A stretch of 64,000 bases of DNA from Bimuria novae-zelandiae CBS 107.79 (taxonomy: Eukaryota > Ascomycota > Dothideomycetes > Pleosporales > Didymosphaeriaceae). A model generated the notes under the pieces. The model saw nothing but the letters and a program-made list of their open reading frames with translations, searched no databases and was not told where the DNA came from. The position numbers and the translations under genes are program-made. Below, piece by piece: positions 22,787-33,482 of this stretch; the first letter of the stretch is position 1; each line of letters opens with the position of its first letter. The stretch lies in assembly GCA_010015655.1 (NCBI GenBank), contig ML976657.1, positions 124,001-188,000 on the forward strand, in the 5' to 3' direction.

Positions 22787-23401
22787 CTACATCCACCGAT
22801 CCATGGTACCAAAAGGCGGATATCTCAGCCTGCTGTCACCCCTGCGACTCCCACCACCCCCACTGACCACACTACTCACACAATCCCAATCCCACGGGAC
22901 CTCCTTTCCCAAAACCTCGTACCCAGCGACCCTCCTCAGCCGACCCCTCTCAGGCCGTACCTCCCTCAGCGCCACCCTCGTCGTCTCTCTCACTTCTCTC
23001 GTTGCCGGCTCCACAATCTTGGTTCTATATGTTGGTTCCCTAGGCTCCGGGCACGATGACGGGCTTCGCGACGGTGGTGGTGCCGAGGGAGGAGGCGGAG
23101 GGGCGGGACTACGCTTTTTGCCCGTGCCGTGCATCTTCCAAGCATGGTGATGGATCGGGTGCATGTGCAAGGGGTGCATGTGTGGATGGTGATGGTGGTG
23201 ATGATGGCCCAGATGGTCGTGGTCGTGTTTCTCCAATTCGTGGACGGGGGCAATTATGCGGATTTTGCTATAGCGGGGACCATCCCCTTTTTGGTGGACG
23301 CGGACGAGCTCCGCCACAGACGAACCATTGTCGGAATGGTGATGATGGTGGTGCCCGTGGTGGTGGCGCTTGGGTTTGGGAGCGAGAGTGATCCAGCACA
23401 T
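22787..23401 (-). CDS. Histidine-rich hypothetical protein, 204 aa
   Basis: A single-exon frame starting MCWITLAPKPKRHHHGHHHHHH. It has two His clusters, one near residues 13-22 and a longer one near residues 63-85 (HHHHHHHPHMHPLHMHP). A Pro-rich segment (PAPPPPPSAPPP) follows, then a charged middle (TKIVEPATREVRETTRV) and a tail with Gly/Arg. No signal peptide or membrane segment is seen. His-rich tracts bind transition metals in many proteins, but no function is assignable here. It lies tail to tail with the RED-like gene, the two stops about 200 bp apart. Confidence 0.6.
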   Translation of the reverse strand: MCWITLAPKPKRHHHGHHHHHHSDNGSSVAELVRVHQKGDGPRYSKIRIIAPVHELEKHDHDHLGHHHHHHHPHMHPLHMHPIHHHAWKMHGTGKKRSPAPPPPPSAPPPSRSPSSCPEPREPTYRTKIVEPATREVRETTRVALREVRPERGRLRRVAGYEVLGKEVPWDWDCVSSVVSGGGGSRRGDSRLRYPPFGTMDRWM

Positions 23402-24421
23402 GGCTGGGGAAGGAGGTTGGGAGAGAGCGGATCCGGTGAGGTGGAGCGAGACGGTGGTAGGTGTGTGAGGAGATGGGAGTGTAGGCGTGAGAGGGTCGAG
23501 TTACTGTATACGATGGGTGGTCTCGACCAAACATACAGCAGAGATCAACGAGGTGAGGTAGGGCAAGGAAGTCTATATGCAAAACGATGCAATTGAGGGA
23601 GCAAGCAGCAAGTAAACAGCACTTTGCGATTGAGATTTGCGAGCCGGGAGCGGGTATGGACAATCTGAAATATACTAGCAAAGCGGTCCATCATACGGTA
23701 CTTGTCACGCACCGGTTGCGCCTCTCCACGCGCACGCATCTTCTGTACAGAAGAGCAAGCCAAAAGTACCGTAAAACGAGACAAAGGGTCCTTATGATGA
23801 TTGCGGACCGTGAAATATGCGAACATGTGTTCGTCCTGGGCGTCCGAATGACGGAGGCTGGTGGCTCGTAGTGGCACATGGCGAGGCTAGCATGTCTTAG
23901 GTGACCTTCGAGGACATGGAGCGCACATGACAGTGGTTGTCAGCGGTAGGTAACGTTATGAGGCAAACACAACTCAAGTACGAAAGGAATACATGTCACA
24001 CAGAATGCTCCTTCCAAGTGTGATCAGACAGCCTAAACATAGTGGATGTAAGGGAGGACACCTTTGGGTAGATATGTCCTTGTGGCGATGGCGAGACCAT
24101 GTGGGTCAGAAATCGGTAGAGCAGCGAAAGAGTTTCCGACTTGAGGGAGCGCTGAGCGATGGCCCTCGATAGTGAGCGGAACGAATTCATGTTGGTGATG
24201 CGTGGTGGTGGTGAGGAGGGGTGAAGGCAGCAGTTGACGCGCCACGCCAAGGCCGGCGATACAGCTCGCGCGGAGAGCTTCCAGCATCACCACCAGACCG
24301 CATCTGCCCCCATCAAACCGCGAGCCAGCAGCCCACCACCGCCTGTTCCGCCGCCATCCACCCCTCTATTCCGACCGCACACACACACACACACACACAC
24401 ATCCCATAGCCAGACCCGACC
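23402..24421. other. Region upstream of PRE2, no gene seen
   Basis: About 1 kb separating divergent genes (the His-rich protein and the proteasome subunit). Short frames on both strands lack recognisable content. The right end is the PRE2 leader with a CA microsatellite. Confidence 0.4.
24378..24401. repeat. (CA)12 microsatellite in the PRE2 leader
   Basis: Twelve CA units end about 20 bp before the PRE2 start codon, so the tract is almost certainly within the transcribed 5' leader. Confidence 0.9.
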
Positions 24422-25433
24422 ATGGACTCATTAGTTGCGCAATACACGCGGCCGGCGTTCACGGAGGAGGGCCAGACGCACGAGGAGCAGCAGGAGTTGG
24501 TGCAAGCCACTCCGGAGCTCTCCCTCAAGTTCGCCCTACCGCCCGTAGCCCAGGTATGCCACAGAGAGATATAGAGCTGTACTGCGCAGCTTGCTAATTT
24601 TCGCTGCAGTCGGCCGCATGGCTGCGCGCAATGACGGACGACTACTCGAACCCGAACTGTCCCATCAAGATTGCACACGGCACCACGACGCTGGCCTTCC
24701 GCTTCAAGGGCGGTATCATCGTGGCGACAGACTCCAGGGCGACGGCAGGCAACTGGATCGCGAGTCAGACGGTGAAGAAGGTTATTGAGATCAACAACTG
24801 CTTGCTGGGGACCATGGCTGGTGGCGCTGCGGTAAGCGGGCACTCTCTGCGGCGGACAACACAGCCAGCTGACAAGGCATAGGACTGCCAGTATTGGCTG
24901 GCATACCTGGGCATGCAGTGCCGCCTGCACGAGCTCCGACACAAGCGCCGCATCTCCGTCGCCGCCGCCTCCAAGATCCTCGCCAACCTCGTCTACTCGT
25001 ACAAGGGCATGGGCCTGTCAATGGTATGGCTGTACTCGATGCTTTCCTCCGTTGCAGTATGCTAATTCCGGCGCAGGGTACCATGTGCGCAGGCGTGACG
25101 CCCCAAGAAGGCCCCGCCCTATACTACATCGACAGCGATGGCACGCGTCTCTCGGGCAACCTCTTTTGCGTTGGCTCCGGTCAGACTTTTGCTTATGGTG
25201 TGCTGGACGCGAACTACAAATACGACCTCTCAGACGAAGACGCCCTCGAGCTCGGCAGGCGGAGTATCCTCGCCGCCACTCACCGCGACGCCTACTCTGG
25301 TGGTTTCATCAATCTGTATCATGTCAAGGAGGATGGCTGGGTGAAGCATGGCTTCAACGACACAAACCCCATCTTCTGGGAGACTAAGCTGAACAAGGGC
25401 GAGTTCTCCAATGTGACGGCGGATCTGGTGTAG
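24422..25433 (+). CDS. pre2: 20S proteasome subunit beta type-5 (chymotrypsin-like)
   Basis: Catalytic subunit of the 20S proteasome, 283 aa in four exons: 24422-24553, 24610-24831, 24883-25023 and 25077-25433. A 68-residue propeptide ends in HG, and autocatalysis exposes Thr69 ([11 protein letters not shown]). The catalytic triad is complete: Thr69 (T1), Asp85 (D17, in ATDSRATAG) and Lys101 (K33, in TVKKVIE). [27 protein letters not shown] and the C-terminus are typical of beta-5. Length fits yeast Pre2 (287 aa). Exon lengths sum to 284 codons including the stop. Substrates are cleaved after hydrophobic residues. An (AC)n tract lies in the leader. Confidence 0.97.
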
Positions 25434-26152
25434 GTTAGGCCGAGAGCGGGCTGCGTATAGGGGGTGGAGTCATACCGGGATAGGCATTACAGCGGCGAAA
25501 AAGGCTGGTGGTTGTAACTGTAAGATGAGTGAGCTTCGGGTATGAGACAGCATTGGAAACTACAGGGTAGCAGCTCGTAGTTCTCCTGTTCCGGATGACA
25601 CCAAGCTACGACACAATACTCGGAAGGTGCATAGACGACTGCTGATGCCTATGATGAAATTGAAGGCACCTGGATACGTTGACACCACTAGAATTCATCT
25701 TTCACGCTATTTCTTATCCACATAGAATCCAACCCAACCCGTTGCGGTTGCATAGATAAGCCGGGCTGTTGATTAACACGGAGAGACGCTCCCTCCGAAC
25801 ATGATAGTCGCACAAATTCAAACCATACCGTATGAAGTCCGGGTATAAGGGGCCGTGGAAGCCGACTTCGGTAGAAACGCCGTGAACGCCATTGTCTTAG
25901 CATCCCTGGATTCCGGGCCCATGAGCAGACAAAAAAACCATGCGAGAGAACGACCAGACAAAGCCATCGACGCCGTCCGTACCCCCCCATGCAATATAGA
26001 CCTTCATCCCATCAACGCCAATAGACCGAAAGCAAACAGGAGAAAAGCACGGAATTTGAAAAAAATAAAAAACTCCCCCNNNNNNNNNNNNNNNNNNNNN
26101 NNNNNNNNNNNNNNNNNNNNNNNNNNNNNAAGGCAAAATCAAAGAAACGTCT
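25434..26152. other. Convergent 3' region with assembly gap
   Basis: The stretch between the PRE2 and JHD1 stops. It contains a 50-base run of N at 26080-26129, preceded by A-rich and C-rich sequence. No gene seen in the readable part. Confidence 0.5.
26080..26129. other. Assembly gap (50 N)
   Basis: Run of undetermined bases, just beyond the JHD1 stop codon. Homopolymer-like A and C runs on the left flank may have blocked assembly. Confidence 0.99.
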
Positions 26153-29100
26153 TCATACCATGCTTCGTCTGCGCAGGCCGTGTTCCTCCATTTGGAGTTG
26201 CAATGCCAGCGCGAGACTTGCCATGTCTTCCTTGCTGTCCATCATAGCCGATGATGTCGCCCGTGTCTTGGGTTCCGATTTCGCCTCCAGCCTTAGAGAC
26301 TCCTTGCTGTTGCGTCTTCGATTAGCAGGTGTTTTGGGGGAGGTGCTCATCCCGGTGGGCTGGTGTGGCGTCTGGCTAGCCTTGCGTCCGCCTGGACCAG
26401 ACCACCCTGAGCGTGGAGCATGCGGCGTAGGTGGAGACAGTTGTATGCCATTGCGAGTGGCGTGTGGAGACAAAGTTGCTTCTGCTATTCCATTCGTCTG
26501 CGCATGAAAACCGTTCAAGCCAGTGCCAGGGCTGATGGGTTCCATGAATTCTCGTGCGTTAAAGTTAGATTCCACACCGTCCATCGGGTCGTTGGGAAGA
26601 TCTTCGACGGAGAAAAGGACAGCATCCCGATGCGGTGCTTGAGGAGAAGTGTCCATCATTAGCGCATCATTGTGGTGGCTGTATGACTGTAAGGCTGGAT
26701 CGATCGGCATCATATCGTCGTCGGGCACATGGCTGAGGGCTTGTTGGGCAGAAAACGCCAGGTCTTGAAGTTCGGCAGTGCCACCAAATATAAATTCTCC
26801 CAAGGAAGAATTCCGGTGGTGGGTAGGGTTGTAGGAAAACGAGTCATCGGCAGTAGCATCTTTCTTCAGTTTCCGATGAGCAGTGGTAGAATCATCGTCG
26901 CTGACGCGACATTTCTTAGCTGCAGCTCCTCGGGGAATCGGTATCTCATTAGCCTTGACCGGGTCCACATTACCATATTCATCGTGAATACAGCGACGCT
27001 GATTTTATTAGCCTGGTCGAAAATGACCTATATATGAGAGAGCTTACTTTGCTTTTGCGACAATCCGCACAAGCCTTGACCCGACCGGACTTCAGTGCGT
27101 ACGGGTCTCCGTTAGCATCTGCCAGAAGCGGTCCTCCGTTTGACATGTTTTTGTCTGCTGAGCTCGAATGTTGCCCGTGAGACGACCCAAAGTCGCTATA
27201 GCGTCGCTTGACCGATAGCCCCAAAGAACCAGACAGATCGATTGTGTTCATACCACCAGCCATGCCTGCAGGTTTTGTCGGGTCGAATATCTCATCCTTG
27301 TGCTTGCATCTTATCCTTCGCTTGCGACAAGCATCGCAAGCAATGCGTTTCGGGCCAAGTTGTGAGGTCTTCGGTGTGGTTTGTGGCCGTGATGGGTCTG
27401 GTTTCTGAAGGAATCCAGTCAACATTGGCGGCGGCGGAGGCGGGGTGACCAATCCTGGGCTCTGGTCTTCCATACCATTCGTACAAGGAGTCTCTGTTAC
27501 CCTTGTCCTTGAAACCTGTTTCTCCGAACTTGCTCTTAGACCCTCTCCCATTGCTTGCCTCTCCATCCTTTTGACCTGTGCCGCACTCAATTTCTTCTCT
27601 GTCTCTTGAGCATCGGGCAGCACTGCATCGGAGTGTGCCCACTGTGGGATGCATTCGTTCCCTCTCTTCCAGGCGATCCAGATGGCGAACCGCTTGGCCA
27701 GTACCAGTGGGTCTCCAAAGCTCTTCGGTATAGAGCTAGTTACACTCTTCTGCACTTTCTCTGTTATGCCCTCGATTCGACCCAGCGATATGAGAACAGA
27801 TCTCCAGACGTAGTTTGCAAGGTCAGTCAGCCCCTCCAGCTCGGCTTTCGAATAGTAACGCCTATGATAATTTTCGGGGCCAGGGTGTGAGTTGTGTCCG
27901 AACTTGTCTGTCTCACAATACGTTGGCACGTCGCGCTTGAACTGGCCGCCACTGAGTAAAAGTTGTTCAACGGATGCCGGCAGAGGATCCTCTTCAAGGT
28001 AGCGAACCAGGGAAAGCCACATGATCTTTTGGAAAAAGGGATATCGAAACTTCGGAGCAACCTTTGTATTCTTCTCGATTTCCAGAACCTTGATTTGCAT
28101 GCCATAATGTATCCGGGTGAGAAAGTTGCCGCCGATAACCAGGCTGTCTTCCGGGGTCCAGACCGCGTGAATCCAACCGGATGGGATCAACATGGTATCT
28201 CCAGGATACAGATCAACCCGATAGCATTCCTTGACCTGGTCCCCAAGCCATTCATGGCCTTGTTTTGGAGATAGACACCAGTCTTCATATTTTTTCAAGT
28301 TCTGTTTCGTTGGAGGTATGAAAAAGAACACTTTCTTCCCCTTCACAATGTGATAGTACACCGAGGAGCCTCCAAAGTCGATGTGGAAATCTGTATAGCA
28401 ATCCGCAACCGACATCAGGCAGTAGAATTGCACGTTAGGGGGAGATTTCTTGTCATCTTCACGCCAGACAGAATCCTGTAGGTCCATGTCTCGTACTGCC
28501 TTCGGTCGGCGGATGAGCCTTCCCAACCGGCTCCGTGAAACCTCGAGACTAATGACGTTTCGTACCGGCTTCTCGCCCTGTTGCTCGTAATAGTCGGCCC
28601 ATTTCGCCATCGTCCATCTCTTGTCTTCTCCTTCTTGCGCTTTGACGTCAATGACCGGGACACGTTCCAGGGGACCATAGAGCTCCGAAACTCGGCGGAC
28701 AGTAAGACCGTCAGGGATCACCATGTCCAATTTGTCTTGACCATCATCTGGCACCATTTCATGGGTATAGTGCAGCTCGTCAGCCCTTTCGGTTTTTGTA
28801 GTAGAAGGTTCGTCATCCGGATAATTTCTACCCGGATACTTGGGTCGAGGGTTCAAGGCTGCAGGAATTAGGATAGGCTCTTTGAAGCCATTTGTCTTTT
28901 CGAGGAAGTCGGCGGACACTAACTCTGGTGGCAGACGCGCGAATGTCTCGGGTGTGAACTCGATTTCGCCGTTCTTGAAAGCAGCGATGTAGTGGTGCTC
29001 GGGATTGTCGTCGGAGGTTTTCAGAATGCCTTCATTGAGTCCAGCATAGTCAACAGCCGTGTGCGCTCTGGTAGACTTTCTGACTTTGGTGGTCTCGCCA

Positions 29101-30710
29101 AATTTTGGCTGGCACTGCCTGCAGTAAAACTTGTCCACGTCACGAACTTCACGCTCGCTTTGAAAACCGGCGCACACGTAGTGATGCCACTCCTTGCAGC
29201 CGTCGCATCTGATCCATTGTTCCCCATCGCCAATGGTAATTTCGGAATTGGAGGAGCTACAAGTCGCACATATAGTCTCTGGTTCGATCGTGCTTTTAGG
29301 AAGCGGCGGGATGAAGGAAGGCGCGGTAGGCGCGGCAGTGTCTAAAGGGGCCGAAAGAGCTCGCGACAGGCCTTGTGACGAATGCGGCGGCACTGTTGTA
29401 GGAGACGTGTTGGCAAAAGAATGGCGCCTGGCTTTTGGTGAAGCATCTTGGGGTGGTTGGAATGGCGGCGGGCCGGTGGTGGCTTCGTTGTCGACAACAT
29501 CGTGCTGCTCTGCGGGCAGACTTTGTGGCGAGTGGAGCTGCTTCGGGGGTTCGGGGACAGTTGACGAAAGAGGCTTCGGTTTTGGGGTGGACCTCTTCCT
29601 TTTCGCAGCGGAAACACCATTGCGGTTTCCACGAGGCTTGCCTTTGGGCCACCCTTGAGCCTTCTTCGATTTCGAGTCAGGAGGAATGACGGCGGAACTC
29701 AATGTTGGGAACTCCTCTGTGCCCGCAAAATCCTCTGGCGGTGTTTCCGTTTGAGTGCTGACTTCATCTAGCACCGTTTCGGAGGTAGCTGGTGGTGGGA
29801 CGGACGCATTTTTGTATTCGGGAGTCGGTACGTGGTTGTGATGAGGAGGAAGTAGCGAGGCTCCGATGTACGGATTGCTGACCTGGCCGTGCTGTTGACG
29901 GGAATACGGACTCGAGGCTTCTTGATGCGAGAAGCTCCATCTCTTGGTTGTGGAGTCACGGCGAGGCGTGGAGCTGGATGCGGCGGTCGCAAAGTCCATC
30001 AGCAATTGCGCATCCGACAGTCGCTTCATGCTGCTCTCGTCATGGTGGTATTGGACCGGACGCGCCGTGTCGTGGTACATGCGGTGGCCGTTGTCCACCA
30101 TCTGCTCCACATTGTATGACCAGCCCGGAATGTGGCTAGTGGCCGGCCGCGGATGGTGTTGCTGCCCGTACTGGGGGGAAGAGAAGTAATCGGAGCGCGC
30201 ACGCTTTGCAGGCCGCTCGGTGTAGGGATAGCTGCCGTCAACGGCATAGGCGTGTTTCGGCGCGCGGTGGCCGGGGGAGTGGACGAAGGTGCTGGGCGAA
30301 GCGGGCAGCTGGAGAGGCCGGCGCGCAGGTTCGCCAAAGGTCGGACTCGCATGGAGAGAGCTCATTGCCGCATCTGCGAGCGCCTCAATGGGTGGGCACA
30401 GGGCCGGAGAGTACGGAGCTCCGAGCGGCGGCAGCGGCGCAGACGGCAGGGACTGTCCATACGTCGCCGCGGCAGCTGACTCCCGCTGGAGCCGCGCACT
30501 GAAGCCTGCATTCTGTGGTTGTATGCGCTGGGACGCGCTGGCAGCGTCATTGCCGCTGGGGGAGCGGTCGTCGGTGCTGCCCGCGGGGTTTGCTAGAGGC
30601 GCCTGTTGCGGGCGGAGGATGGGCGAGAGCGGCTCCCACACAGGCCGCGGGGGCGTGGCAGAGCGCGTCGGAGCTTGCCCGGGCTGTGGCTTGAAGGTAG
30701 AGACCCTCAT
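26153..30710 (-). CDS. jhd1: JmjC-domain histone lysine demethylase JHD1 (PHD + JmjC)
   Basis: A Fe(II)/2-oxoglutarate-dependent histone demethylase, 1502 aa in two exons (27048-30710 and 26153-26998). Residues 1-470 are Pro/Ser/His-rich and disordered. A PHD finger (about 475-535) shows CATCSSSN, RCDGCKEWHHYVC and CRQCQ. The JmjC domain (about 740-880) has the iron ligands His and Asp in FHIDFGG and His in SGWIHAVWT, with the Lys in YYHIVKGKK. Two C-x2-C-x6-C clusters lie near the C-terminus (CDACRKRRIRC, about 1121, and CADCRKSKRRC, spanning the intron, about 1206). JHD1 enzymes remove H3K36 mono- and dimethyl marks. Start 30710 (MRVSTFKPQ) is chosen; the frame is open further upstream, but that extension resembles leader sequence. 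Divergent from SF3B6, with about 640 bp between start codons. Confidence 0.9.
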
Positions 30711-31349
30711 GGTGATGTGGAACGAATCCTCGGGCGGATTGGAGGGGGGTGCGGAGGTGCCGTGTCGATGCCGTCGTCGCGGAGCCGGGGGGACTATGGC
30801 GCAGCGGCGCTGTACGGGCGGATGCAGCAGCAGGGCACAAAAGACATATCCTAGGGCAATGCGAGCGCGACAGGCGGGGGAGGGAGCGTGGTGGGCGTGC
30901 AGTAGGACGTCTTGTTGCGGGCACTGTGGGCGCGAAAGAGCGTCGCGGGCGGGAGAGCACAGCCATTCGCTGGACACCACAGAGGTCCGCGAAGCACCCT
31001 CCACCAGTTCTGCTATGAGCCCACCACGTCCGCTCGGGGAAAACAATACGTGTGTACCCAGGATAGCCTACGCGCCCTTGAATTCTCTCTGTCTCTCACT
31101 CTCTACTTACAAGCTGTCCCTCGCGGTCGCGCCTGCCCGCCGTGCCTCTCTACTCTGCCTTCCTCGTCGATTGAGCCCGCCCGATCCGGCTTAGCGTTCT
31201 CCGCAGCCATCACGTGCTGCAGTTCGGCGCCTTGCCCAAGCCTTGACCATCACGCCGCAAACCGCCCCATCCACCACCACCACCACACCCATCGCAACCC
31301 TCTGCATTGCGCAGCCAGTCTTTTCCAGCGCCCCACAAGTCGCCAAGCT
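30711..31349. promoter_or_regulatory. Divergent JHD1/SF3B6 promoter
   Basis: About 640 bp separating two divergent start codons. It must hold both promoters and leaders. Open frames in this GC-rich stretch overlap the real genes and are judged spurious. No specific site is claimed. Confidence 0.4.
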
Positions 31350-31865
31350 ATGAGTCGAGGCGGAAAGCTCGCCCCGGAAGTCAACCGGTACGTCCTGCAG
31401 CCTCCGCCTGCCTCGCACTACCTCCGCTAACCGAGTCCTGTGCAGCGCTCTGTTCGTCAAGAATCTGAGCTTCAACGTGACCCCAGAGGACCTCTTCGAC
31501 CTCTTCGGCAAATTCGGCCCCGTGCGGTATGTCGGTCACGCGCCTCCGAACCGTCCTCCCAGTCCGCAATGCTAACTATCGCAGCCAAATCCGCCAGGGC
31601 ATCGCCAACAACACAAAGGGCACCGCCTTCGTCGTCTACGAGGATGTCATGGATGCGAAATCCGCCTGCGATAAGTTAAACGGTTTCAACTTCCAGAACC
31701 GATATCTCGTTGGTACGTATTCGCGTTCCCGTCGCGCCGCCTTCACCGCTAACCTTCATGATAGTATTATATCATCAGCCGGAGAAGATGATCAAGGCAG
31801 CGAACGACCTCGCAGAGCGCCAGGAGAACTTAGAAAAGCTCAAAAAGCAACACGGTATCGATTAG
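31350..31865 (+). CDS. Splicing factor 3B subunit 6 (p14, branch-point binding)
   Basis: RRM protein of the U2 snRNP SF3b complex that sits at the branch-point adenosine, 115 aa in four exons: 31350-31387, 31446-31526, 31585-31712 and 31765-31865 (348 nt in total). RNP2 is LFVKNLSF and RNP1 is [10 protein letters not shown], followed by [25 protein letters not shown], characteristic of p14. It ends in a basic helix KKQHGID. Three introns in 115 codons is dense. Length matches the family (about 125 aa in human). Confidence 0.95.
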
Positions 31866-32464
31866 CATGAGGCGAGGCCCACCGGATCGGTGACCGCGCG
31901 AGAGCGAAGCAATATCAAAACTCGTGTGGGCCTCAATACCGTACAACTACCCCGAACGTCGAGCACGGCGCGCACTTCGATGACGAGCTCGACATTGACG
32001 GAGAAGCCGCGGAACCCGGCGGTGGCTAAGGGCTGCCGCAGCTGCGACTGGCGCGATGCCAGACTGTCCGCGAAATGGCTCTGGAACCGTTTACATGGAT
32101 TGGCGTTGAAGAGATGATGACTTTACGAATGGCAAGGATTGCGGAACTAGGAGAAATTACGTTTTCGCGGCAAGGGAGATTGCTTTAGCCCCGACATTCG
32201 ATATCAGCGCCAAGTGGCCGAATTACCCATTACTTCTGTCCGCACGAACAGTTCAAGTCCGTAACACGACTTCAAGGATTAATTGGTGCATTCTACAAAT
32301 GCCATTTACGCTGATCGATGATGTCATGTGATGGTCCTTAATGATCGTCTCTCTCCTGTTGACTAATCTCTGCCAGTCACGGACATGTACGAGCAACGAA
32401 CGAACTCATTACGATACGAACAAATAACAACACCACCAAGATCAAGACTCTTTCCAATGTGCCC
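31866..32464. other. Intergenic, nothing seen
   Basis: About 0.6 kb between convergent genes. A short plus-strand frame at 31890-32117 has no recognisable content. Confidence 0.4.
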
Positions 32465-33145
32465 TCAACGTCCACCAAACCACCTTGCAACTCGCCTTCT
32501 CCACCCCTTGTCTCCATCTTTCCCTACCGTTCTTGTACCATCGGGATCCATATAAGACCACGCAATGACATCGTTCTCCTTCGCACTCGTCTTCTCTGCC
32601 ACCTTTGCAGTGCCTCCATCTCTATTCACACCTCCGCCACTCGTCTGCAGTGCGCCGTTAGAAGTCGGCAGCCCGACCGTCTGAATACTCATCTGTCCCT
32701 CCAGGTCCCCATAATCGCTCTCTTGCGACGGCACCGTGGTCATCGAAGGCTCAGATGTCGGAGGGACGAAGTGCGACATCGAGTGTGCGCAGGTGGTGCT
32801 TGTGTTGCGAGGAACATGGCCCTGGACAGCACTGCGGTCGAACGAGCTGGTGGTGTTGCGGATAGGCGCGGGCTGCGAAGAGGGCAGTGTAGCATTGAGA
32901 GTTATTGATGGTAAACCCGGTATAATAGGCGGGCAGATGGTGACGCATTTGTCGCTGGGCGCGAGTATCGTGGTGGTGTTCGAAGCCTGAGACGGCACTG
33001 GAGCGCTTGTTGTTGCGTTTCCGATCACGGTGCGGGTTATCGTAAGGAGTACAGTGGTTGTGGATGCGCCGTTGACGGCGCTTGGTAGTGTGGTAGTGAA
33101 TAGCAGCGTGGGTAAAGGGGTTCGGAAGGGTGTATGAGACCACAT
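32465..33145 (-). CDS. Ser/Thr-rich, possibly secreted hypothetical protein
   Basis: A frame of about 227 aa, very rich in Thr, Ser and Pro, with several N-glycosylation sequons (NATT, NTTT, NATL, NTTS, NTST). Met at 33145 precedes a modest hydrophobic stretch (PLPTLLFTTTLPSAV) that may be a signal peptide. An upstream Met at 33211 is also available. The Thr-rich first half resembles a cell-wall or mucin-like region. The C-terminus is basic and charged (WRRRVARWFGGR), not a GPI signal. I do not recognise a family. An upstream exon with a better signal peptide could exist. Confidence 0.4.
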   Translation of the reverse strand: MWSHTPFRTPLPTLLFTTTLPSAVNGASTTTVLLTITRTVIGNATTSAPVPSQASNTTTILAPSDKCVTICPPIIPGLPSITLNATLPSSQPAPIRNTTSSFDRSAVQGHVPRNTSTTCAHSMSHFVPPTSEPSMTTVPSQESDYGDLEGQMSIQTVGLPTSNGALQTSGGGVNRDGGTAKVAEKTSAKENDVIAWSYMDPDGTRTVGKDGDKGWRRRVARWFGGR

Positions 33146-33482
33146 ACTTGCTTCGTAACTTGGTTGCGATCGCAGGCGTGGAAGTCTGGGGATCAGCAAA
33201 GTCTTTTGCAAAGAATACAGTTGACGCGAATTTTTTTATTGGCACAAGTTCACGTTTTACGTTCACATATACAACAGCTTGGCCGCTATTGAATGCCTAT
33301 TGTGATGTATACGACCATTGAACATTAGAAACGGTGTACCTTGAATACATTGACGGATGATGGTATCGCATGCTAGCAACACGGTATTTCGATTATTCTA
33401 CATTCAATTGGAGCCCACGGCGAACCAATAAGTTTTCGGTACATACACCTACACCTTCACCACATGCCCTTCGGTTATAGCA

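Noticed and set aside
30289..31194. Long plus-strand open frame (301 codons) opposite JHD1
   Set aside because: GC-rich antisense shadow of the disordered JHD1 N-terminus and promoter; no protein-like motifs.
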